Positions 6,255 to 11,552 of a DNA stretch of 11,552 nucleotides are shown here, piece by piece. Within the stretch, counting starts at the first letter, position 1. The number at the start of each line of letters is the position of its first letter. This DNA is from CAZBQG01 sp964493945 (GTDB lineage: Bacteria > Pseudomonadota > Alphaproteobacteria > Rhodospirillales > UBA2165), in assembly GCA_964493945.1 (NCBI GenBank), contig CAZBQG010000139.1:1-11552 (forward strand). The letters are read 5' to 3'. The notes under the pieces were generated by a model. That model was not told the origin of the DNA and searched no databases. It saw nothing but the letters and a program-made list of their open reading frames with translations. A program made the translations under genes and the position numbers.

Positions 6255-7568
6255 ATGATCGATGGAGCCGCCAAAACCCAGAGTGCCGCGCCACCGTTTC
6301 TGGTGGCGTTGAACCTGACGCGCCGCTGCAATCTGGGCTGCGCCCATTGTTACCTGGATGCCAACAACCGAAATGACGGAAGGCCCGACGAATTAAGCAC
6401 GGACGAGGTCAAGGAGCTGCTGGACGAAATCGCCGGGCTCAATGACGAAGCCATGGTGGTGTTCACGGGTGGTGAGCCCCTGTTGCGCAGCGACCTGGAA
6501 GTGCTGGCCCACCGGGCGACCAATCTGGGGTTGATGGTGGTAATCGGCACCAACGGGACCTTGTTGGATAAAGCCAGGGTTTCGCGCCTGATGAAGGCGG
6601 GCGTGGCGGGCGCCGGCATCAGCCTGGATTCCCTCGATCCCGATTATCACGATAAGTTCCGGGGCATGCCCGGTTCCTGGGAAAAAGCCATGGCCGGGAT
6701 CGATGCCTGCCGCAATGCGGGGCTGGCCTTCCAGATCCATTTTTCCGTGACCGACGATAACGCCCATGAACTGGAAGCCATGATCGCTTTCGCCCGTTCG
6801 TCGGGCGCCGCCGTGTTCAATCTGTTCTTTCTGGTCTGCACCGGGCGGGGTGAGCAATTGACCGATATCAGCCGCGATACCCATGACGATGTGCTGGCCC
6901 GCGTCACCAAGGCGGCCCACGAAGAAGACGGGCTGATCGTCAGGGCCAAATGTGCGCCCCATTTCAAGCGTCTGGCCCTGGAGATGGACCCAAGCTGGCC
7001 CATCACCTTGGCGCAAGGCTACGAAGCCGGCGGCTGTCTGGCGGGGACCCGCTATTGCCGGGTAACGCCGGAAGGCGAGGTGACGGCCTGTCCCTATATG
7101 GAAAAATCCGTGGGCTCGGTGCGCGAGCAGCCTTTGGCCCAAACCTGGAACGATGCGCCCTTGTTCAATTCCTTGCGCAATCCCCGCCTGGGTGGGCGTT
7201 GCGGGGTTTGTGAATACCGCAAAATTTGCGGCGGTTGCCGGGCCCGTCCGGCGGCGCGCTCGGACGATCCCATGGGCGAGGATTTCCTTTGTACCTACGA
7301 GCCCCAGGATGCCGCCGTGATTGAGCCGTTATTCGCCCGCGATGAAGGACTGATCTGGACGCGGGCGGCGGAAGACCGGCTGAAGCGGGTGCCATCTTTT
7401 TTGCGCCGCATGGTGCGGGGCCGGGTGGAAACCTATGTCAGCGGGTTGGGCCGCAAAACCGTGACGCCAGACGATCTGCAAACCCTGGCCAAGCGCCGCT
7501 TCGGCGAAGCGGGCCCGCCCAAAACCATGCCCGGCGGTCCGGATGCTTGGGGTAAGCCAGATGTTTGA
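6255..7568 (+). CDS. NirJ/AhbD-like radical SAM enzyme with SPASM-type cysteines and a C-terminal PCP_red-like domain
   Basis: A 437-residue protein. The radical SAM [4Fe-4S] motif CX3CX2C is at C25, C29 and C32 (RRCNLGCAHCY), and the SAM-binding GGEP motif is at 72-75. The C-terminal cysteine set (C261, C268, C279, C316, C319, C325, C328, C346, plus C233 in KCAPHF) fits a SPASM/Twitch auxiliary cluster region like those of NirJ (haem d1 synthesis) and AhbD (siroheme-dependent haem synthesis). Residues about 368-415 form a PCP_red-like unit (W368, P380, SFLRRMV) matching the repeats of the upstream gene, an addition that NirJ and AhbD do not normally have as far as I know. The start at 6255 avoids the long overlap required by the ATG at 6183 and lies 7 bases after the upstream stop; its ribosome binding site is weak. 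The likely role is modification of a tetrapyrrole side chain, but peptide maturation is a real alternative because SPASM enzymes commonly act on peptides. Confidence 0.87.
   Translation: MIDGAAKTQSAAPPFLVALNLTRRCNLGCAHCYLDANNRNDGRPDELSTDEVKELLDEIAGLNDEAMVVFTGGEPLLRSDLEVLAHRATNLGLMVVIGTNGTLLDKARVSRLMKAGVAGAGISLDSLDPDYHDKFRGMPGSWEKAMAGIDACRNAGLAFQIHFSVTDDNAHELEAMIAFARSSGAAVFNLFFLVCTGRGEQLTDISRDTHDDVLARVTKAAHEEDGLIVRAKCAPHFKRLALEMDPSWPITLAQGYEAGGCLAGTRYCRVTPEGEVTACPYMEKSVGSVREQPLAQTWNDAPLFNSLRNPRLGGRCGVCEYRKICGGCRARPAARSDDPMGEDFLCTYEPQDAAVIEPLFARDEGLIWTRAAEDRLKRVPSFLRRMVRGRVETYVSGLGRKTVTPDDLQTLAKRRFGEAGPPKTMPGGPDAWGKPDV
7356..7499 (+). other. PCP_red-like domain at the end of the radical SAM enzyme
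   Basis: Starting at the Trp codon at 7356, the residues show Trp, eleven residues, Pro (RVPSF), then an Arg-rich helix and a second short segment (TVTPDDL). The spacing and pattern are the same as in the array of the upstream UspA gene, most like its fifth repeat (KRIPDFVRGM against KRVPSFLRRM). Confidence 0.8.
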
Positions 7569-8952
7569 CGCAGCCATCATCGGCGGCGGTATTTCGGGGC
7601 TGGCCACGGCACATTATTTGGCCAGGCGGGGCCGCAATGTGGTGGTTCTGGAACGCCAGGTGCGCCCCGGCGGCAATGCCCAATCCGAACTTTTCGGTGA
7701 TGGCTTTTTGATGGAGCACGGCCCCAGCACGGTCAATGCCCTGGCCCCCGAAGCGGTTTCCCTGTCGAGCGACCTGGGTCTGGATGGGGAGCGTTGTGAT
7801 CTGGGGGACGGCGTCAAGCAGCGCTATCTGGTGGGCGGTGGCAGCCTGCAACGCATATCCGCCCATCCCATGGGGTTTCTGCTGGCCGATTATCTGTCTT
7901 TGGCAGGGCGGTTGCGGCTTATGGCCGAGCCATTTATCCGTGTGCGCAAGGACGGCTTCGAAGAAACCATCCAGCAATTTTCCACCCGCCGCTTCGGCGC
8001 CGAATTCACGGAAAGGGTGATGGATCCCCTGGTCGGTGGTATTTATGCGGGTCAGGCGGCGGATTTGTCTATCTCGGCCGCCTTTCCCCAGCTTCTGGCC
8101 CTGGAGCGCGAGCATGGATCGGTCATGCGCGGCGTCATCCATCGAAAACGCCAGGGCGGAAAAATGCCGAGCTCCAGGCTGTTTTCCTGGCGCACCGGTA
8201 TGGCCAGCCTGCCCGCCAGCCTCTCTTCCGGTCTGGGCGGTGCGGTCAAAACCGGCATGGTGGTCCGCGCCATTCACGAAGCAGCGGATGGCTACAATTT
8301 GGATTTGGAACGGGGCGGCACGGTCACTGCCAGGGCAGTGGTGATCGCCACCCAGCCCCATATTGCGTCCCGCCTGCTGGAGGGGTTGGACGAAGATGGC
8401 GCCCGGGCGGCGGGAGAAATCCATGCGCCGCCCCTGGCAGTCACCTTTTTGGGATATGACCGGTCCCAATTGGATCATCCCCTGGACGGGCTTGGTTTTT
8501 TAACCCCCAAGGGCGAAGGCATTCAGATGTCCGGGGCCCAGTTCTGTTCGACCATGTTCCCCGGCCGGGCACCCGATGGCCAGGTTTCCATGGCCGGATA
8601 TTTCGGCGGCGCCCGCTCGCCCGATGCCGCTGTCCTGCCCGCCCAGGATTTGGCCGATCTGGCCCATGCCGAATTTTCCAGCCTTCTGGGTATCCGGGGC
8701 GAGCCCATGATCGCCCGCGTGCGCCATTGGCCCCTGGGCCTGCCCCAATACCGGCTGGGCCATGGCAAATTGATCGAAAGCCTGGGCCAATTGCCCCAGC
8801 GCTGGCCGGGAATGTTTACAACCGGAAATTATTTTGCCGGCCCTTCGGTCGCCGTATGCGTAAATCAAGCCAGCATCCGCGCCGCCGAGGTTGAGGATTT
8901 CCTGGCCCAGGGAGAAGCAAAGGGCGGCATGGAGAAATCCGCCTCTGTCTAG
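7561..8952 (+). CDS. HemY-type protoporphyrinogen/coproporphyrinogen oxidase-family flavoprotein
   Basis: A 463-residue FAD-dependent amine-oxidase-superfamily protein. The dinucleotide-binding motif is at the N-terminus (IIGGGISGL, residues 6-14), ending at E31. Family hallmarks of HemY/HemG-type porphyrinogen oxidases follow: EHGPSTVN (52-59), RRFGAEFTERV then DPLVGGIYAG (155-164) with LSISAAFP, EREHGSVMRG (182-191), and a C-terminal FAD motif GNYFAGPSVAVCV. These enzymes remove six electrons from a porphyrinogen to form the porphyrin. The ATG at 7561 is chosen: it begins the FAD motif as usual, follows GGGG at 7549-7552, and overlaps the radical SAM gene by 8 bases; an in-frame ATG at 7543 would only add six residues. 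Overlap with the radical SAM gene suggests successive steps on one substrate. It could be the cell's only such oxidase or a dedicated paralogue; the window cannot say. Carotene desaturases are a more distant alternative, disfavoured by the GIYAG block. Confidence 0.87.
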   Translation: MFDAAIIGGGISGLATAHYLARRGRNVVVLERQVRPGGNAQSELFGDGFLMEHGPSTVNALAPEAVSLSSDLGLDGERCDLGDGVKQRYLVGGGSLQRISAHPMGFLLADYLSLAGRLRLMAEPFIRVRKDGFEETIQQFSTRRFGAEFTERVMDPLVGGIYAGQAADLSISAAFPQLLALEREHGSVMRGVIHRKRQGGKMPSSRLFSWRTGMASLPASLSSGLGGAVKTGMVVRAIHEAADGYNLDLERGGTVTARAVVIATQPHIASRLLEGLDEDGARAAGEIHAPPLAVTFLGYDRSQLDHPLDGLGFLTPKGEGIQMSGAQFCSTMFPGRAPDGQVSMAGYFGGARSPDAAVLPAQDLADLAHAEFSSLLGIRGEPMIARVRHWPLGLPQYRLGHGKLIESLGQLPQRWPGMFTTGNYFAGPSVAVCVNQASIRAAEVEDFLAQGEAKGGMEKSASV

Positions 8953-8968
8953 GCGGCTTGATTTTTTT
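8939..8968 (+). terminator. Candidate rho-independent terminator overlapping the oxidase stop codon
   Basis: CCGCCT (8939-8944) can pair with AGGCGG (8951-8956), giving a six-base-pair GC-rich stem with a six-base loop. After five bases (CTTGA) comes a run of seven T (8962-8968). The TAG stop at 8950-8952 lies inside the hairpin. The gap between stem and T run is longer than ideal, so it may be weak. It marks a plausible end of the long operon. Confidence 0.5.
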
Positions 8969-9027
8969 CCCACGCGTGCCCTCAGATTTGCTAGATTAGA
9001 AGCAAGATTATATCGCGTTTGGGAGTG
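8969..9027 (+). promoter_or_regulatory. Intergenic region with two small dyads; probable promoter region of the MoaD/molybdoenzyme unit
   Basis: The only non-coding stretch in the window longer than about 35 bases. It holds a perfect 8-base palindrome CACGCGTG (8971-8978) and a short inverted repeat TTGCT (8988-8992) / AGCAA (9001-9005). It is AT-rich compared with its surroundings, with TAGATT (8992-8997) and TTATAT (9008-9013) as possible -10 elements, but no well-spaced -35 partner is clear. GGGAG at 9021-9025 is the ribosome binding site of the next gene. A promoter is inferred from position after a terminator, not from a convincing consensus. Confidence 0.3.
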
Positions 9028-9034
9028 ATGGATT

Positions 9035-9373
9035 ATGCCGGATGATACGAAAAGCGCTTTGACTGCTGAAACGCAGGGTGGCACAGCCGTTCATGTCTGG
9101 CTGTTTGGCGGGCTTTCCACCCTGATCAAGGACCGCCCGGCGATTATCGATATGCCCAAGGATTTTACCGCTGCCCAATTAATTGCTGAAATGGGGCGGC
9201 GCTTCGGGCCTGATTTCACCAACGCCATCATGGAAACGGACGAGGAAAAGATCAAAGCCTGCAAGATTTTCATGGATGGGCTACCGGTGGAAGACATCCA
9301 TTGGCCGCTGGAAACCGATGGCGATAAGGCGGAAATGGAAATGATCCTGCTGGCGGCGGATGAAGGCGGTTAA
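9035..9373 (+). CDS. MoaD/ThiS-like ubiquitin-fold sulfur carrier ending in Gly-Gly
   Basis: A 112-residue protein. After about 18 polar residues, the sequence VHVWLFGGLSTL and the IDMPKDFTAAQLIAEMG segment look like the beta-grasp fold of MoaD/ThiS. A later FMDGLPVEDIHWPLETDGD segment leads into MEMILLAADEGG. The last two residues are Gly-Gly, as required for adenylation and thiocarboxylation by a MoeB/MoaB-type partner in molybdopterin synthesis. It is longer than a standard MoaD (about 80 residues), because of the N-terminal extension and an inserted segment around residues 60-80. GGGAG at 9021-9025 sits 9 bases before the ATG; another ATG at 9028 is out of frame. It lies 30 bases before a molybdopterin enzyme, so a dedicated role in making or altering that enzyme's pterin cofactor is likely. 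MoaE and other cofactor genes are not in the window. Confidence 0.75.
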   Translation: MPDDTKSALTAETQGGTAVHVWLFGGLSTLIKDRPAIIDMPKDFTAAQLIAEMGRRFGPDFTNAIMETDEEKIKACKIFMDGLPVEDIHWPLETDGDKAEMEMILLAADEGG

Positions 9374-9403
9374 GTAAAGTTTTTTTAGTTAGGGGGTAGT
9401 GCC

Positions 9404-11552
9404 ATGAACGTAATTGATCCTGCAAACCGGACAGCGACCGAGGCGGATACCAAACCACGCGAAGATGTGTGGATACCGTCGTCGTGCAGCCTGTGTTACG
9501 GGTCTTGTTCCATATTGGCCCATCGCGTGGATGGGGTGATCACCAAGATCGAAGGCAATCCGGCCAGCGAGGTCGGCAAGGGAAGGCTTTGCGGCAAGGG
9601 CGTGGCGGGCCTCATGACCCATTATGACCCCCACCGGGTGAACACGCCGCTGAAAAGGACCAATCCTGAAAAAGGTATCGGGGTTGATCCCAAATTCATC
9701 GAAATTTCCTGGGAAGAAGCCCTGGACGAGATCGCTGGGCGGCTGAAAGTCATTCATGGCGAGGATCCGCGCCGATTGCAGCTTATGAGGACGACCACGG
9801 TCTTTTCCATGCATACCCCCTATACGGCTTTCGCTTCGGGGTTCGGCACGGTCAATACATCCTCGGCGGGTGGAGGCCTACATTGTGGTAACGGGGCCCA
9901 TTTGGTTTCCGGCATCATGCATGCTTCCTGGTCCGTGGTGCCCGATTTCCAGCTTTGTGAATATGCTTTGTTTTTCGGAGCCTCCAAGGGTCATGCGGCG
10001 GGCCATGTTTCCAACACCAACATGCGCCTGGCCGCTGATGCCAGGGCGCGGGGCATGAAGATGGTGGTGGTCGATCCCTTCGCCAACCAAGTGGGCGCCA
10101 AGGCCACCGAATGGGTGCCCATCCGTGTGGGCACGGATGCCGCACTGGCCCTGGCCATCGCCAATCAGTTGGTCAACGAATTGGGTATGATCGATACGCC
10201 TTATATAAAAGCCAAGACCAATTCAACCTATCTGATCGGGCCCGACGGCTGCTATGTGCGCCACGCCACTTCCGACAAGCCTTTGGTCTGGGACGAAGCG
10301 GCGGGCGAAGCCGTGCCCTTCGATGAGACGGATGCGGACAACATGGCCCTGGAAGGGGAATTCCAGGCCCAGGGTGTCGCCTGCCGACCCGCCTTCGTGC
10401 TGCTGCGCGAACATTTGAAGAAATACAGCCCCGAAATGACCGCCGAAATCACCACCATCGGGGCGGACGACATCCGCCGCCTGGCCAGGGAATTCGGCAC
10501 CCATGCCCGGATCGGTTCCACCATCGTCATCGATGGGGTGGAAGTGCCCTACCGGCCCGTAGCTTCCATCGCCTTCCGGGGCGCCCAGGGGCACAAGAAT
10601 TCGGCCTATAACATGCTGGCCATTGATTTGCTCAACCAGCTTGTGGGTTGCGCCGACATGGCTGGTGGCTGCCTGGGATTCAACCCCGCCTGTCACGGAT
10701 ATCCGGAAACCGGGCGGCTGCGTTATGCGCCCCACCCCGATCCCGACGGGCTGATGAAGGTGGGCTCCTGGGTGGTGCCCCATGCACCGTTCCCGTTGTC
10801 CGATCCCAAGATGCCGCAAAAGCTGGGCTTGCAGGATTTGTTCCCCCATTCACTCAGCTCACCCTTCCAGACCTCCACCGATCAGGTGGATATGTGGAAG
10901 AAGCTGGAATTCGATTATGAACCGGACATGATGATCAATCTGGGCGCCAACCAGATCATGAGCGTGGGCAACAAGGATGCCGGCGAAGCCGCCCTCAAAC
11001 GCTTTAAATTCATCGTCTGTTTCGACCTGTTCCTGACCGAGACTTCGGAATTCGCCGATATCGTGCTGCCCGATTGCGGCTATCTGGAGACCCATGATTC
11101 GCGCTCCAACTTCCCGTTCATCTTCAGCCATCCGGCGGGGCAGGGGGATTGGAGCTGGCCCATCCGCCAGCCCACCATCACCCCCATAGGCGAGCGCCGC
11201 GAATTGTCGGAAGTGCTGATCGAGCTGGCCGATAGGGCCGGTTTCCTGCCCGATCTCAACGCCGCCTTCAACGCCATGCTGGATCTGGAGCCGCCCTACC
11301 GGCTTTCGCCTTCCAAACGTTACACCTATGCCGAGGTCTGCGATCACGATCTGAAAGACAAGTTCGGCCCGGACAAGGGGCTGGAATATTTCAAGGAAGC
11401 CGGTGTGATCAGTTGGCCGAAAAAACCCGAAGAGGTCTATTGGCGCCATTTCGTTGATGTGCGCGTGCCCCTTTATTGGGAGTGGATGCCCAGCATCTGG
11501 GAAAAAATGATGGCCATCACCGAGCCCCGCGGCATTCATATCGATAAGGATT
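9404..11552 (+). CDS. DMSO-reductase-family molybdopterin oxidoreductase, catalytic subunit, 3' partial
   Basis: The frame stays open for 716 codons to the right edge, so the C-terminus (including most of the molydopterin dinucleotide-binding domain) is missing. N-terminal [4Fe-4S] ligands are C28, C31, C35 and C63 (CSLCYGSC, then GRLCGKG), the CX2CX3CX27C pattern of bis-MGD enzymes. The segment at 157-165 (GGLHCGNGA) offers C161 as the likely Mo/W ligand, pointing to the Cys-ligated group (polysulfide/thiosulfate/arsenate reductase, formate dehydrogenase-like, acetylene hydratase) and not to NarG- or DMSO reductase-type ligands. A typical ADIVLPDCGYLE motif is present near residue 555. There is no twin-arginine or other signal at the N-terminus, so the enzyme is probably cytoplasmic. 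A G-rich site at 9392-9396 is 7 bases before the ATG. The substrate cannot be named. A resemblance to phenylacetyl-CoA:acceptor oxidoreductase or acetylene hydratase relatives is an impression only. FeS and membrane subunits, if any, would lie downstream. Confidence 0.88.
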   Translation, partial: MNVIDPANRTATEADTKPREDVWIPSSCSLCYGSCSILAHRVDGVITKIEGNPASEVGKGRLCGKGVAGLMTHYDPHRVNTPLKRTNPEKGIGVDPKFIEISWEEALDEIAGRLKVIHGEDPRRLQLMRTTTVFSMHTPYTAFASGFGTVNTSSAGGGLHCGNGAHLVSGIMHASWSVVPDFQLCEYALFFGASKGHAAGHVSNTNMRLAADARARGMKMVVVDPFANQVGAKATEWVPIRVGTDAALALAIANQLVNELGMIDTPYIKAKTNSTYLIGPDGCYVRHATSDKPLVWDEAAGEAVPFDETDADNMALEGEFQAQGVACRPAFVLLREHLKKYSPEMTAEITTIGADDIRRLAREFGTHARIGSTIVIDGVEVPYRPVASIAFRGAQGHKNSAYNMLAIDLLNQLVGCADMAGGCLGFNPACHGYPETGRLRYAPHPDPDGLMKVGSWVVPHAPFPLSDPKMPQKLGLQDLFPHSLSSPFQTSTDQVDMWKKLEFDYEPDMMINLGANQIMSVGNKDAGEAALKRFKFIVCFDLFLTETSEFADIVLPDCGYLETHDSRSNFPFIFSHPAGQGDWSWPIRQPTITPIGERRELSEVLIELADRAGFLPDLNAAFNAMLDLEPPYRLSPSKRYTYAEVCDHDLKDKFGPDKGLEYFKEAGVISWPKKPEEVYWRHFVDVRVPLYWEWMPSIWEKMMAITEPRGIHIDKD

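Noticed and set aside
5513..6331. 272-residue minus-strand frame opposite the PCP_red array
   Set aside because: The plus frame carries the repeating Trp/Pro pattern and continues the UspA gene without a break; the minus product has no domain.
7438..8478. 346-residue minus-strand frame
   Set aside because: It is antisense to the radical SAM and porphyrinogen oxidase genes, both with strong family motifs in the plus frame.
9380..9386. Run of seven T after the MoaD-like gene as a terminator
   Set aside because: No stable stem-loop precedes it, and a good ribosome binding site follows at once, so the two genes are more likely co-transcribed.
9404..11552. The molybdoenzyme as the catalytic partner of the EB_dh cytochrome
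   Set aside because: It lacks a twin-arginine signal and has a Cys ligand with CX2C iron-sulfur spacing, unlike the exported Asp-ligated type II enzymes that use EB_dh gamma subunits, and it lies in a likely separate transcription unit.

Overview
The window is a compact, GC-rich, entirely plus-strand piece of a bacterial genome, with ten genes and almost no non-coding DNA. Gene content (membrane-bound c-type cytochromes, a cytochrome bd-like protein, a DMSO-reductase-family molybdoenzyme) and codon use suggest a respiratory proteobacterium, possibly an alphaproteobacterium of the Rhodospirillales type. That placement is inference; there is no rRNA or other taxonomic marker here. I saw no mobile elements, tRNAs or CRISPR arrays.

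Region 1 (1-4229) is a respiratory electron-transfer cluster. It starts with the C-terminal part of a polytopic membrane protein resembling cytochrome bd subunit I (CydA-like). A membrane-anchored dihaem cytochrome c, a three-helix membrane monohaem cytochrome c, and an exported dihaem cytochrome c fused to an ethylbenzene-dehydrogenase-type haem-b domain with a C-terminal anchor follow. The last gene is a 67-residue two-helix membrane protein. Together they carry five CXXCH c-haem sites, plus probable b haem in the EB_dh domain and the bd-like protein.

Region 2 (4226-8952) continues without a gap. A tandem UspA protein carries a long C-terminal array of PCP_red-like repeats, the domain at the C-terminus of dark-operative protochlorophyllide reductase subunit BchB/ChlB. 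Next is a NirJ/AhbD-like radical SAM enzyme that ends in one more copy of the same repeat, then a HemY-type protoporphyrinogen oxidase-family flavoprotein. All three families have tetrapyrrole links, so the region looks like a dedicated porphyrin/haem-modification module attached to the cytochrome cluster. Overlapping or near-touching genes from 1 to 8952 suggest one operon, closed by a candidate intrinsic terminator over the last stop codon.

Region 3 (9035-11552) is probably a separate transcription unit: a MoaD-like ubiquitin-fold protein ending in Gly-Gly, and a large molybdopterin oxidoreductase with an N-terminal [4Fe-4S] motif, a probable Cys metal ligand and no export signal, running off the right edge.

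The main hypothesis is that Regions 1 and 2 encode a membrane redox complex together with factors that make, modify or hand over an unusual haem for it. The sequence supports the domain calls and gene linkage; the function of the whole is inference.
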